Source: Sarocladium kiliense | Lineage: Eukaryota > Ascomycota > Sordariomycetes > Hypocreales > Sarocladiaceae | NCBI GenBank assembly: GCA_030734395.1 | Contig: JAUZTG010000042.1 | Coordinates: 62,001-126,000, forward strand | Length of the DNA: 64,000 nt | Direction: 5' to 3' | Shown here: positions 34,401 through 47,800 of the stretch, one piece after another | Layout of the letters: every line of letters begins with the position of its first letter | Position numbering within the stretch: position 1 is the first letter of the stretch | Made by a program: the position numbers and the translations under genes | Notes under the pieces: model-generated | Databases searched by the model: none | Seen by the model: the letters and a program-made list of their open reading frames with translations, nothing else | What the model was told of the DNA's origin: nothing

Positions 34401-36716
34401 ATGTTCTATTGGAGCAGTAGAATAATCAGCTGGTGGAAGATCTTCTGGTTTGGAGGTCAGGAGTGTGGCGGCTCACCGTGGCCCATTCTCTCGGTCTTTC
34501 TCACGGAGCCATGGCCAGACTCCCCCATTTCCCCAGTAGCTTCCCCAGCCGAGGCCTTCACACATGGAGAAGAATGTGTAAGCCTTATTGGGGCTGCAGA
34601 CGCGCCATCGTGCCCCGGGCATTCCCCGGTCTCGCTTCGCCTGAAGAATACGACTTTTCGCCGCGAACCTCATGGTATGATGGCGTGTGCATCAGATCCT
34701 GTCGTCACAACCGCCGAGTCCGGGCTTGTAGTGGGCCCTCTAAACTTTTCTAGATGCTTGGCTGAAGCATCAAATTCCTCTAACGTTTTTCTTCGGACCA
34801 GCGCGTTCGATCTGAAGCCTATTGGATCCGATGGTCTAGAACCGAAGCTCCTCAGGCAGCTGATTGTGACCAAGCAAAGGTCGTCAAATCGCAATGCTGT
34901 CAAGTGCTTACTCAGAAACGAATGGATCAGATCTCTTCCGTGTCATTTGCAAGCTTAGACTGCATATCCTCGTGCCACGGCGTCAAAGACGTTATTGCCG
35001 ACACGTCTCGCGACACGGCGTCGCACCGCGAAACGCCATCGACTATCCTTGCCGCGCCTCGGGTTGACTGATCTCTACGCCACAGACACAAACACCTTGC
35101 TTCAGATCCACCATCTATTGTCCCCTTCCGTACGGACGGTGCCGGCCTCACTCACTCCAGGTTTCACCGAGTCTCCGGACCAACCCACAATGCAAGGGTT
35201 CCTGCCAGGACACCCACAATGCCACATGGCGCCTATCGACCCAACTCCATCTCATCTCTCGGCCTTTTTGCGGCTCTCCTTTCAGTCCGGACACATTCTC
35301 TTGGCTAATCAAGCCAACTCCCAATGGGCCGCCGGATGGTTTCGCCTCGAGACTATCGAACCGCCTAGGCCAACACCCGGCCTCAATTCGGCCGCAAGAG
35401 TGTGACCTAAGGCCCGGGCACGAAAGGTCGCGGCGCCGGGTCATCTAACGTTCTTCATGCAACGTAGGGTCCGATCAAACGCCAAAGGATCCGGTCTCTC
35501 CCTCTCGCATTCTGAGTTACTTGCGACGAGCAGGCTTGACATGTTTGCTAGACTTCAAAGCATAGTGTCAATCTGGCCGCCTTTACTCGGATATCTCAAC
35601 CACTGCCACCACTTGATATTATCGGTTATCACGACATTTTCAGGATGTACGAGATCCGACGGGTATTGTCTTTGATTCTCTAGAGCAAGAAGCCTCCGAA
35701 GCGTCTCTGTCATCAGCCGGTGGGGTATAGGGCTCCTGGACATTAGGTGACTGCTCCCGACTCCTCGAAAAGGACACTGACATTATTGGAGCGTTCCCGG
35801 TATCGTAGGTAACCTACTCGTGCTCTTGGAATTGTACCATGGTGCATAATATGCCCGTGTCTACGGAAGTCTGAGCAACACTGAGGCTCTGCTCATTTGA
35901 CGAAACGTGTGACCAGCAGCAGAACACTACTCTTTCAGATTAGCACGAGGGTTTTACATACGCTCGTTCGTTAAAAGTTCTAAGTAAGATTTCCAGGGAT
36001 AGGCCGCGATTTGGTCTCGGATGGCAACGCCGGCAGTAGCTACATACAGAATGTATCCTTGCAGCCCGTTTCAGTAGCGTTAAGTCAGTTCCGGCTTCCG
36101 TCGCACAAGATCGATTATGCATCCATTCGTGAGAATCGTTCCGTGCTGAAATTACGTTTCTAATAGGCCTTGCTACATTGCCATGCTGCCATTCTCTGTC
36201 AGTGTCCCGTTCGTTGGCGACACAATATTCCCTGTGCTTCCAGACCCCCAATGTATTCTAAACGGCGGGCCCCGATCTTGCACATCTCCTCTGACATTCC
36301 AAGAGACTCCCGCGTTGATGATTCATCCATGACCAGATCCTGAGCTGCCTCGGGTGATGAAAGAGACGCTTGCACCACTAACATCGGCATGGAAGCCGTG
36401 TGCCCGACGCTGATGAGGATACAATGGCTGTACAATCGCCCATGTCACGTGAAGTGGGACGGAATTAGGACCTGTTGTACCGCTCTGTGTCACCACTGCA
36501 TATGCTTCTACTGTCGAGCGGCCGTGTTGTCCGTTGTCGCGGATCAAGAAATGTGGAACCTTGATGGAAATGTCCGCCAGATGGCCTGCCGCGTTGTCCG
36601 TGTTCATCGCGGAACAGGCTTAACGTCTCGACGATTATTCGACTAGTGTTTGGCTGCATCTCAACAAACTCATTGAATCTCGTTATGTTCAACCGATGGA
36701 CGCAGCTATCGGCGGT
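31438..36716. other. 5.3-kb gene-poor stretch
   Basis: Only short frames without domains or consistent coding pattern occur on either strand (for example 33733-34194 and 34995-35405 on plus). There is a GCAGCAGCAGCAGC run near 31701, and CCTTGCCTTGCCTT at 33037-33050 that recurs near 41231. No transposase relic, tRNA or rRNA was recognised. Confidence 0.4.
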
Positions 36717-37596
36717 TCATGGAGGTACTGACATAGCCGCTGCAGCGCAGGGGCTGTTGGCATCTAGTGAGAGTCCAGAGCAAGAGGAGCCACGTGGGAT
36801 ACAGAAGTGATTAAGTCCTGGTTCCTGCGGCATGATGGGAGAAGAATAGCCCACCAAGTAAGGGCTCATAGATTTCTGACCAAGCCAATCTGCAAGAAGG
36901 ACCGTGAAGGTAGTTCTCTTCCCCATCTCTTGATCTCCCGGGATTGCTGCACTAGAAGGCATTCTTTTGGATCGAGCACAGTCAATAAAGCTACTGAGCA
37001 ACGAAGTAAAGAGTACTATGTGACGGGGAAAATGTAGTAAGCGTACCGCGATCCAAGTCTGAGGTTTATCTTCGCGGATGAAATCTGCCATCCATTGTAC
37101 CTGACCCAATCCGCGGTTACTTCTTGTGAGACGAACACAGACTGCCCGGTCTCGAATCCTTCCGGGCTCTTCAAAATTGCGGTGTGGGAGCCACTGCCGG
37201 CTAACTTCACAGTTATGATGGCAAATCTGTCTGGCACGGCCCTTCCGGCTGTACCATTGCCCATGAACAACACCGGAACACCTGCCGATAGCTCATTGAC
37301 AATCACGGCTGTCGATGAGATACATTGCCCTTGTAGAATAGCACTGCAAGGAAACATTAGACCGGGAGAGATATGGAACGCTTCTTTGCCAAGTCGAACG
37401 ATACCTCCACCTTCAGAAGCAGCCCCATGAAGTGCTACTTGGATGTTGGCGGCTCGGTCACCTGTAGATGATGCAACAACGGCTACAGGAGAGTCACCTG
37501 CGGATGAAACCTCTTTATCTGAGGTATGTTAGCTACAAATCCTAAACGTAGGGAGGTTTTGCTCCGGCTATTTGTTATAGACTTCCAGTCGATCAT
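36717..37596 (-). CDS. Hypothetical protein, uncertain three-exon model
   Basis: On the minus strand three open segments join in phase: 37596-37548, 37497-37047 and 36993-36717 (258 residues), across introns of 50 and 53 nt. The first intron has a GCTAAC branch-like site. The middle exon is rich in Val, Ile, Ala and Gly in alternating patterns (VIVNELSAGVPVLFMG; RFAIITVKLAGSGSH), as in a beta-sandwich domain. No family is recognised, and there is no signal peptide or membrane segment. A further minus frame at 36323-36607 could be another exon. The plus strand is also open over part of this interval, so the call is weak. It may be a decaying gene in an otherwise empty region. Confidence 0.3.
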
Positions 37597-40500
37597 GGTA
37601 GGAGCCGCAGCAGCAGCCCAGTGTCCGATAGCAAGCAGCTAGATAGCTCTGAAGAGGATGTGGCGCAGCCAAAACTCTGAGTTAGGAAGTCCTTAGCCCA
37701 GGAGGTAGTTATATACCTACTTCATATTCGCTTGTAGTTTGCCGTGGGTTATGCTGATTGATTTGAAGACAATATAACTACAATGCCCATCACTGGCTCG
37801 TACTTGTAGCTGTGCTTCCTGTCTAAGGTGTTCTCAAGCATAGAGAGCCTGTTACCTTGACAACATGACACTGGGGGCGAGACTCGAGGCGAATCTAGGG
37901 AAAAGGTATGATTGAGGTTCGGGCAGGATGACCGGTAGCACCTGTACCACGCTGTACAGCCATCTCTCTTGTTTGGAGAGATCGTATATTGCTGTGCTCT
38001 ATTTCGGACAGCGTTGGTCAGCTGAAATATCATTGGCTGGGAATAGACTCATATATATGCAAAGATTCAACGATCCTAATCGAGGAGGCTTATAGGCTTA
38101 TGGGCTTATGCGGACTTCAATTACTCTAGTACACGCCATGCGCTATAGTTCGGCTCGCAGGGCTCGTGATTTCGCTGAGCATGGCCTTTAACCCCTTGTT
38201 GCAACAAGCTGTCAAACAACCAATGAAAAATACGTGTATCCCTTCAAGCGATATATATATTCATTTAGAAGCCAGGTATACCATGCTGGGAAAATTTCAA
38301 TCGTATCCCAAGTCTGGTGCCGTTCTGCCGGTCCAAGGCATAGCGGATGCCATGAAGTGCAGTCAGTCAAACGTGACAGAAGGGAAGATCACTATCTTGT
38401 ACAGAGCACCCAGGCCTCGCTGCTTTCTTAGCATGTTCGCGTCCGTTTATCAAGACATCAGGGTTATTTCTTGCCCACTGCACATCGTTCATGGGATGCG
38501 TTACCAACCCTAGACCGCTGCAGCGACTCCGCGACTCTGACAGACGAGGGAAACAGACTCTGCGCAAGGGCCAGACGATCGCTCTCGTAGCCTGTACGTT
38601 CTGACTTCGGTCGATATCGGCCCTCGGCGTTGAGAGGGTTTCCACGTTTTTATTCGAGAGGAAGATTCACACCACAGTTCTGGGCACTGGTTCAAGATAA
38701 GCAGATCTATACTGACAATTCTTTCTCTACGCCTGTATTCAAACAACTCGAACCAACCTCAAACCGCCTTTCTCTCGACAGCGCACCTTTGTGTTTGCAA
38801 AGTTGGCGGTAGGTTTACTTAAAGACAGGCTATCTTGGGATATTCGACTCTTGGTCCTATCTGGGCTATGGAGGTAGGTAATGTTGGCGCTGCTGAGAGT
38901 TCCTCAACAGAAGAGACCTAGGACAGTTCCGATCACCAAGAAACGGCGGACCATCTGACATTTGTCTTGAAGCTTTCGGACTCGGATGCAATGTCCAAGT
39001 TGTAGGCCATGAAATTCACGTAGTACTGGATGTTTGTTGTTTGGGGGGGGGGCGCTTGGAGCAGGGACTCTGTTCGCGGTGGAGTTCCGGTGGTGGCTCA
39101 GGTACCTCCGGTAAACTTCATTGTGGTCTAGTCAAACGGGGTCCCAAATAGCCTATCGCGCATCTGGTCACAGGCTGTCAATATAAGAAGCAACCTAAGA
39201 GTGATGGTATTTGAAGAGACCCTGAGGTGTTTCCGATGTCAATACCCGTGGAACTTCCTGTACAGAGTTGAGGATCCTTGGAGGTTGTTGGCTCTTTGGC
39301 AACTCACCTCAAGGTGACTGACTACCCTGTATGAGATCTGCGCATCCTGTGGTGTGGTGTGAGGATCTCGATCGGGGTTCTGAAAGGGATTATTTTCGAT
39401 GATCATTCAGCCGTCACGTTGCAGCGGCTGGCTGGGCCACACCTACTCGCCTTAATCCGTCTACAATGACATTTTCCGTGGATCGTGATGGTTGGGCTCA
39501 GCTCCCAGGTGAGAGAGTACTGGAGATGGTCAGTCTTGCAGAATGTACGTCAATGCTACCTCACAGTGTTCAACACGTTAGTCATTTGTGCAAGTCAAGA
39601 TCACTATGCCTGTTTCTCGTCGGTCTCTCCGTGAACATCGTTGCTTTGTTCAGCAAGGATGGAGTTCGTGGATCGGCTAACAGAGACGAGTGGCGCGAGT
39701 TTTAGCCTGTCATGTCAATCGCTTCTTCAGCCAGCACCTTGGAAGCTCATCAAGGTGGATCATTAGCGTTCTAATCCCCTCTCTCTCTGTCCAGAATTTC
39801 GGGGAACGTGACGGCGGTCGTTTTGACTCTGGATTACGGCTGTTGAGGCTCACCAGGGACCCTGCGGGAGGACGGGTAGTGCATTCAAGCTTTGGGTGAC
39901 ATTGTTAGGGGGGACCCATGCAGCATCTGGCAGGCGACAGTAGCGGCCTCATTTGCCTCGCATCCCCTGAATATGCCAGTAATTAGCCACGAGGACTAGG
40001 GGTTCAAGCCACCAGGTGAGACAAAGGCAGCGCAGCCTTCTGTACGCGTCAAGCCGAGTTCCGCGACCTTGAGTCAAGCAGCCCCCAAACATCCTGAGAG
40101 CCGTCACCAGGCGTTGGGGTCGAATCAGGGAACGGACAAGTCGGCTGCGTTCTGGGCGAGCGGGTATGGTCTCCGCTTCGAAAGCTTGATCGGTTGCTGA
40201 TCCTTTGCTCCTGGCGAGGTGGGGAGGTTTGATTGATGGCGCGCGCATGCATTCGAGAACCCTGCAATCAAACACCAACAGGATGCATTATTATGGAGTA
40301 CAGCGACCTTGACTGGCGGATATCCGGACCCGGCCAACATCCGCCACTCAAAGGATCAGGGAGGCGAGGAGCTGAATCGAGGTCATCGTAATAGCGTCCT
40401 GAATGGGGAAGGCAATAGGGCGGCGGTGCATTGGGGGGAGACGAGCGACACAACTTAGTGGCGTCTGGCTTCTGACCCTGAACACCACACCCAGAAAAAA

Positions 40501-41878
40501 AAACACACACAAAATAGAAAGAACAAGCTGAGAAGTTTACAGTGGTGCTGGCTGCTTCCCAAAAACCTCATACTTCAAACCTTGCTCAAAGCAGACCACT
40601 ATGAGAGTCTCGTCGCGCGGTGGTTCACATAGAGTAGAGTGAGACACGTGCTAAGGTAGCTCGGCTAGACGGCGGTACGGTGGTGACCAGGCACGGGACC
40701 CAACAGCCAGCCAGCCATGAGCCCCCAGCATGTCGCAATTGGAGGACATCGTTAGCCCATAGCCACTCTGGTCCCAGCTGGGGCCACCACGAAACTGGCG
40801 AAAGTGCTTAGCTCGCGCTACCGAGCCCCAAGTGGACAACTACAATGAATGGGACGGGGGGCAGCGAAGCGAGAAGGGCATGCTGGCACGCGACCAGATA
40901 GAAAGATGTACGAGATGTACGGGCTCCTCTCCAGTCGACAATGAGCACGCCCAGGTCGCGAGGTTGAGGACGCAGGCCGAGCAGAGTGTTCGTGAGCGTC
41001 GGTGGGAAGATGCCTGACCTTCACTCTCCTTTTGTTGGCTTTGGCGTTCACTACGATTCGACGATGTGAGGGCTCCATCAAAGACGAAGCAGCCACTCTG
41101 CCCTGGTCTAGAACATAGCGCGTATAGTTGTAGGTCATAACTGAGTAAGTACTCCGTACCTTGTGTACACTAAGGATGGTGTTGGCTCCCCCCAGGAGAA
41201 GCCTGTCAGTGTCACACTCAAGGCAAGGTGCCTTGCCTTGCCTTGCGTTAGGCTTTCTTGTGCCTGGCCTGTCCGTTGTGGCACCTGGCGTCTCCTGCGA
41301 TTATGCTCAGAGGCTAAATTCCCGTCTACGTTCCCGCTCCAGCTTCAATTTGCCCTGCTGCCCCCTTTCCCCACGACAAAACGTCTCCATTCTCAAGGGC
41401 TTATTAGCTTCGGGGCGAATTTACACCGTCACCTGGCCAGGAGTCGATCCTTCATACCATCAAAGTCCCCTATTCTCTTTGTGCTCTGTCATCATACACG
41501 GTCAAACCCTCCTGACCTTCCAACAACCTGACTCGACCCGTCTTGCAGACTGCGCCCCCTGGTGGCTTTCAGCCCCAGCCTGTTCCTGCCTCACTACCAT
41601 CTCGACTCGACTCGACTCTTTTGACAGACAGCTCATCAGGATTGCGCCACGGGTTTCTTCTCAACCCACGTCCGCATGGCCTTACCATGGTCTCCCTTCT
41701 TCATTAGCACACTGTTCTTCTTCTCCTGCCGCCTCATTCAACCCATCTTCTCGACGCTGTCCTTCTGTCGTATCTTGGAGCTCCTTCACTCATTGCCGAT
41801 GGTCGGATGCCCTGATTTCTTCGCTCCACGGGCGTATTTTGAAGGCCATCGGTAACAGTACATATTCCGGACGCAATC
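37597..41878. other. 4.3-kb gene-poor stretch and leader of the sulfatase-fold gene
   Basis: No supported gene. A run of ten G occurs near 39043-39052, and TACTCCGTAC at 41150-41159. From about 41330 to 41878 the plus strand is CT-rich and probably forms the promoter/leader of the next gene. Confidence 0.4.
41220..41239. repeat. Perfect 9-bp inverted repeat with 2-bp spacer, extended by CCTTG units
   Basis: AAGGCAAGG, TG, CCTTGCCTT forms a small perfect hairpin, followed by CCTTGCCTTGCG. The same CCTTGCCTTGCCTT string occurs at 33037. It lies about 640 bp upstream of the sulfatase-fold gene. Function unknown. Confidence 0.5.
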
Positions 41879-44846
41879 ATGTCTCCCGTCGCGGCACCCT
41901 ATGTCTTCTCGATCTTCACTGTTTCAGTTGCGATATCCAAGGTTGTTCGCTTGGCAGCGTACTTCTACATCGTCCCATTGGCGTCTTTTTTTCTACTCTT
42001 CCCCACGTTTTGGGTGTCTGACATCAGCGTCATTTGCATTGCTCGACTTCTGCTGTGGCAGCAAGCCAGGGGATTACTGGCGAACTTGGCCTTTTGCGTT
42101 GCTCTTTTCATCACGTACGTGCGCCCTGAAGAATGACTATACCCGTAAAGTTCTTCAACTGACGACTCCCCGGCAGCATTCTGACTACTCTTGGCGCTGC
42201 TTCTCAAGTTGGCTTCTTCATCAAGACCGGGACTGAGCTCGACTGGGCCGACGCTCCTGCATTTGTTACGAACAAGAATAGTATTGCAGTTCTGTTGAGT
42301 GGCAGCTGGCGAGTTTTGGCGTCTGCTTCCTTTATTTTAACACTGGCATACTTTGCCGCGCAACCATTGTACAGGGCGATCGGGTCCCTGAACAATTACA
42401 TCGGCCGAAGGGTTTATCACAGTATGTTGATACGTTGACCAGCCATCCGCCTTGTACAGTGTCCTGACTTCTGATAGCTGCGAAATACGTACAGCGTTTC
42501 GTCAAATGCGCAGGCACACCTCTGAGGAAGAGAAAAGATGATGACTATGAGGCAGCAAAGCTTCTGTCAGAGGAGCACGAGTTTGCCAAGGAGCGAGATG
42601 GGTCCGACAACCGATCAGATGGCAACAGCAACGACGGACAAAGGCAGAGAGGGCGTTTCGCTGCAGCACTGTCGCTCGTCATTCAGGCCTCCTTAGTGGT
42701 CATAGTCATTGTTGGGTGCCTCCTTCGACCAAGTCGACCCTACTCACATATGTCCACCACCCTGCCTGCCTCGCTGGCGGTGGTTTTCAAACCAGGACCG
42801 ACATACTGCACGGAGCAGCGACTGATCCTCGAGAACGAATGGCCACTCCCCGACCTTGTCAACAAGTTGCGGTGGAAGCGGCCGAAAGGTAATTTTAAAG
42901 GCTGGGCTCCAGGAGCTCACAGCGAGCTCGCCGAACGCTACCGGAAATGGACACCTTCATGGATTCCCCAGAGGCCGCCGCGCGGATTCTCCCGCTGGGA
43001 CCCTCGGAGATTTAATGAAGATAACCATGAGGATTTACCCAGAACTATGAGATCGCACCCGCCTCATGGACCGCCTCATGGACTACCTCATGGACCGCCT
43101 AATGAACCTCCTAAACCTCCTGGGCCTCCTGGTCCACCTGGTCCCCCTGGACCTCCTGGACCTCCTGGACGTCACGGGCCTCACGGACCTCCTCCACCAC
43201 ATCCGCCCCGTTGTGGCGACCTTCCAGTGCGAGAGAATGCGTATAATCCCGTGGACGATCCGTTGCGCATCACAAACCTTGACGAGGACATCCTGGAACC
43301 GATCAAAGAGGCTTTGGATCAAGGTTCGGTCAAGATCAAACACGTTGTGTACATACTCATGGAGAGTTTGCGATCGGAGTTCTTCCCTCTGCAGCAGGGA
43401 TCAGAGATTCACAAGGCCATTCTCGATTTGAGTCCGGAAGGCGACAGACCTACGATTAATGAGAGACTGGCATACCTGACCCCCCACATCGAGCGGATCA
43501 CAGGAGCAGGAGGTGGGTTTCGTGACAAGGACGGCTTACCGTACCCTGCTCCCGAGCTCATGTGGAACGATACAACTGACGAGCGCCACGGTGGGATCAA
43601 CGTCGTCGGAGGATATACCGCTGCTACGATGTCGACCAAGAGCTTTGCTGTGAACCACTGTGGCGCGTGGGCAATGCCAGTGGAGACATTCGATGAAGCA
43701 GCAACCGACAGTTACCAGCCTTGCATGCCGCAGATTCTAAACCTCTGGAGCGACTTGAAAGACGATGAATCAGCTGCGTCGGATGACTTTCGGGATCTCA
43801 AATGGTACCCAGCGCTGTTTGAGTCAATGGTAGAAGCCTACGACAGACAGGAGATTTTCGACCAGAAGATTGGGTTCAAGCACATCGTAACACGGGAGCG
43901 GCTGGAAAAACTACCAGACTTCGACAGATCAGACCCGAAGTACCAGAAAGTGAATTACTTCGGGTTCGCTGAGCAGGTTCTCAAACCTCATATCAAGGAC
44001 TACATCACTGGAGCCATTGCAAACAACCAGCGCATCTGGATGACCCATTTCACCAGCACCACACACCATGCCTGGAAGACGCCCGACTGGTTCAATACTA
44101 CGGACTACATGCCTACAGGACTCTTGTCGATGGGGCATCAGTACTTCAACCGGTACCTGAACACAATACGATTCCATGATGCGTGGATGGGTGAGCTCAT
44201 GCAGCTCCTAGAGGACACCGGAATTACCAACGAGACCTTGGTCGTCTTTGCTGGTGATCACGGCATGGCTTTTCACGAGGACGATGGCCAGGAAGGGACG
44301 TACGGCAACGCCCATATAAGCAATTTGCGAGTTCCCATCACTTTCCGGCATCCTCACCTACCCAGCGTGCAGTATCACGCCAATGCAACGACCATCTCTA
44401 CACTACCGACGATTCTCGACCTCTTGATCCACAGTGGCTCGTTGAACACAGAAGACACAGCGATTGCATCTGATCTTGTGCACGAATACGAAGGACAGTC
44501 ACTTCTCAGGCCATACAAGACGTCAGAGGATGGCCGGCGAGCATGGAACTTTGCGGTTATCAATTCGGGCGGCAAGATGCTGGCAGTGACCTCGGCAGAC
44601 GCACCGTGGCTACTCGTCATTCCTTTCGGCAAAGTGTTCCCGTACCGCTTCGCCGATATCAGCAGCGATCCACTGGAGTTGGACCCCATAGTCTCGTGGA
44701 CCATAGAAGATGTCATTCAGAGCGCTGGAGATCGATTCGGGGCGGAAGCAGCAACTTGGGCTCAAGAGGCAGAGTTGGTTGGCAAGTGGTGGAGCACTGA
44801 GCGAAAGCGACTGTGGAAGTATCACTCGGGAAGACCGCAATGGTGA
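41879..44846 (+). CDS. Polytopic membrane protein with sulfatase/alkaline-phosphatase-fold domain and collagen-like tract
   Basis: Exons 41879-42114, 42177-42421 and 42478-44846 (949 residues), with introns of 62 and 56 nt in matching phases. The first roughly 250 residues hold several hydrophobic segments, as in LTA-synthase-like sulfatases. A charged cytosolic-type loop precedes the last one (SLVIQASLVVIVIVGCLL). Residues about 354-405 are Pro/Gly/His-rich with six consecutive PPG triplets. The catalytic domain begins VVYILMESLRSEFF, where metal ligands are expected, has YTAATMSTKSF in the position of the Thr/Ser nucleophile, and carries FAGDHGMAFHED. Such proteins transfer or remove phospho- or sulfo-groups outside the membrane. 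Fungal members are uncharacterised to my knowledge, and the substrate is not inferable. Confidence 0.88.
43116..43169 (+). repeat. Collagen-like PPG repeat tract within the sulfatase-fold gene
   Basis: Six tandem Pro-Pro-Gly triplets coded by CCTCCTGG-type 9-bp units, flanked by PHG/GPP and HGPHGPP repeats. The DNA is a short imperfect minisatellite that keeps frame. Confidence 0.8.
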
Positions 44847-47800
44847 AATCAGGCACCGGATGCAACGTGTAGATCTTTTAATAGGAGCGTTAAGAATATC
44901 AAGGGAGTTTGATTGATCTGAGACCCATCCGCAAGGGACTCAACGGCGGGCCGTGACGTGTACGCTGGCAGGGCCGTATTAGAGCAATGAGCGGCAGCGA
45001 AGGAGAGACACAAGGCAGGGGACCTAAGACACGGTGGCCCACAGTCTGTCTCTCCGACAACTCATTGTGCGACACACAGTTCAAGGAGTGCTGTGAATTT
45101 AGTTCATGTAGCTGTGAGGATTACATGTGAAAAGGTGATGACATGGAAAGTGAGTGCTGGCTACGTGCTGCATCACCGATCCGCTGCAGGGATAACTGGA
45201 GCCCGCCGACAAGCCGCGGGATGCTATTTTGGTCTTGACCAAGATTGGCAAAGGAGAACAAGGAATCCCCGGAGGCTTGCATCGGGCGACACAGCGAAAA
45301 AGAGGACGGCACCAGGCTAAGAGCTGGAGACCTGGTTTCTGCTTGTCATCGTCGGACGAATGCGGTGAGTACGCTTATGCATGACCCGTCACCGGCCGAC
45401 TTCGTATATGCCCCCGGCCTGCGCTCAGAGTGACGTGAAGATCATCTCAAGGCGGGCACAAAGTGGCTTGGGTCCGGCTTGGTGCGCTGGCCTCGCAGCT
45501 GAGCGTGCTTGGTTGGCCCAGGCTCACCGACCTGAAAGTCTTCTAGACCCTGATGCGACGGGGGAGTCTTCATTCAACCAGAGGCAACTGGGTTCCTGAC
45601 ACGATTCAGAAAGTGGACCATTTGTAGCAGCAGAAACTCTGGGGACAAGGGCTGACGGGACAAGAAGACCCTTTTAGGAACCGTGTCAGGAAGATCGCAT
45701 GTTGTGGCTGATCAGGGTTTCCAGCCCGTTTTATCTGGGGTCCCAAATCTAAGGAAACATCACCTCATCCGCATTCCAAAGGAAGCGCATTTCTTTCTTT
45801 CGGGGTCCGCTATTGTTTTCCATTCAGCCAACCACCTCGTGCCGATCTAGTCTTACAAAGTTCAAGCCACAGTACAGCCTGGCGGCGTGCTGTGCCTCAG
45901 CCGCAGAACTTTAGAGGAGGACAGCGAGAGGGGTGAGAATGAATCCCAATAGACACGAGAACAAGTGACGTTGTAGACTGTGTGGTGTGCGCCGCCAATC
46001 AGTTAATGAGCAAATCACAATGGAGGATCGCCAGATCGTCGTGTTGAATGAATTGGCTGTATGTAAGCTGTTGTCAGACCAGGGCGGCGCAGGAAGCGCA
46101 CATGAGAGGGTCACACAGCAGCTGCGGCCATGGCTCTTAATTCCACGAGGCGGCCGGCGGCTGAGAAATGAGAGGACACGAGGCCAGCACAGGATTTAAT
46201 TTCGGCAAGGCTTAATGTCGCGTGCGTGTCATGATGGAGGACTTTGGAACTAGCGCTGGGTGACGGTTAGGACTTTGAGCCCATGGTCGCTCTCGGTCGC
46301 ATCAGGCCACTGAAGAAAGGAAGCGCGCGCCAATGGAAGAATGGACTGGCTCGCGGATCGTAGTTATTGAAAGGCAATAAAATAAGCACCAAACACAAGG
46401 AGGCCCGGATGGCGCGATTGGGTTTGTGATCCCTATCGCGAGTGGTGGGAAGAGTCTCCAAAGCGGATCTGAACAAGACCAGGAACCCGAAGCCGCTGTT
46501 TCTGTGTGCGATTTCCTTCAAGGAAGCTCGGCTTCAGGTCTTTGAGGCCGAGATCGCCATGCGCCACTATTCGGACAACTAGCCCGTGCTGCTGCGTGAA
46601 CAGGGCAGAACCACGCCGATCAGGCTCTTTACGGTTGGAAAGTTTGGCCTAGCCATAACGCCCTGTTTCCTCATCCATGGATGGAGGCTTTCGCAAACTT
46701 GAATAGAACCGATTTTGAAGTCATCCACGACGACCATCAGGCAATGTTTTCCGCGGTGGTGTGTGGGAGAGATGGCCCCAGTGGGTAGTGGCCACTGACT
46801 CTCTGCCTTCTAACGGTTCGACTAGGTTTGCACCGCGCCCAGGTCTGACTGCCGACCGATCCATTCCAGACCCCTGAGTCCGGATCCGAGGCAGAGGTAA
46901 CGGGGGTAATAATAGCCAAAGCCCACGTACGCCTAATCTCATCGCATCATAGTCGGGCGGACTAGACCCAAGAAACCCGCCCAGACGGTAACCAGTGCGT
47001 CGCGGCCAGGGTTTAGAAAGTCAATAGCCACCACCAAAAAGAGGAGACCTGGTGACCAGAAATGGACAGGCACAGTAACAGCGCATAGCCACCCCCCGGC
47101 GCAATCACAGTAGGCAGGCCAGGCCAGCGTCACCGTAATTTTGGTTTGTACGGAGTACCTGAGGGAACAGCTCAAAGACCTGGCCAGACAGACTATCGGC
47201 GCAGCTAGGCCCAGACGGTAACAGCGAAATGGGGGACAATGCGCAAGCAGTTCCGCTTGTTCCAGCTCAGGCATACAGGAGCTACGAATCGACGAAGAAG
47301 GGCGAGACTTTGGGAGCCAAGTCACGCGTGGCGTTTGGTCAATCTTACCTGAACATGGAAGAGGCCCAAGTCTGATTCGCCCAAGCGGCGAGATTGTCCT
47401 AAAACAGTATCTCGTCCTCCCTTGTTCGCGATCTGGTCGGCGCAAGCACTGAATTCGCGAGACGTATGAACGTACTCCTTTCCCTTGCGCGCGACGCCCG
47501 GGGGAGGAGGCTGGGGCTATGCGTAGTTGTCCCTGCTTCCACTCGGCCGTCTCGGCGCATAGGGTTCTTCCTAGCTGTCATCTGTAACAACTCCTTGCCA
47601 CGAACTACTTTAGTCTTTGATGATCATCAGCCCTTGCCCGTCGCACAGGATGGGATGAGGTCAAGGGCGACAGCCTTTTTCTTTTTTCAGCCCTCGTGCG
47701 CACAACTGCTACTATTCCCGGCGTTTTCGGCCGTCGAAATACTCCGGAGGCGCTCGTACGGACATGGCCGGGGGGCGGGGGTTGACTTTGATCGTGGCTT

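Noticed and set aside
39043..39052. Run of ten G as a possible structural element
   Set aside because: A single run without partner G tracts. It is more likely a simple homopolymer and a possible assembly weak point.
40013..40130. Possible tRNA T-loop strings (GGTTCAAGCC, GGTCGAATC)
   Set aside because: No acceptor-stem pairing, A-box or anticodon arm at the right distances could be found.
46939..47445. 168-codon minus-strand frame upstream of tyrosinase
   Set aside because: Cys/Arg/Pro-rich composition typical of non-coding GC-rich DNA, and no recognisable motif.
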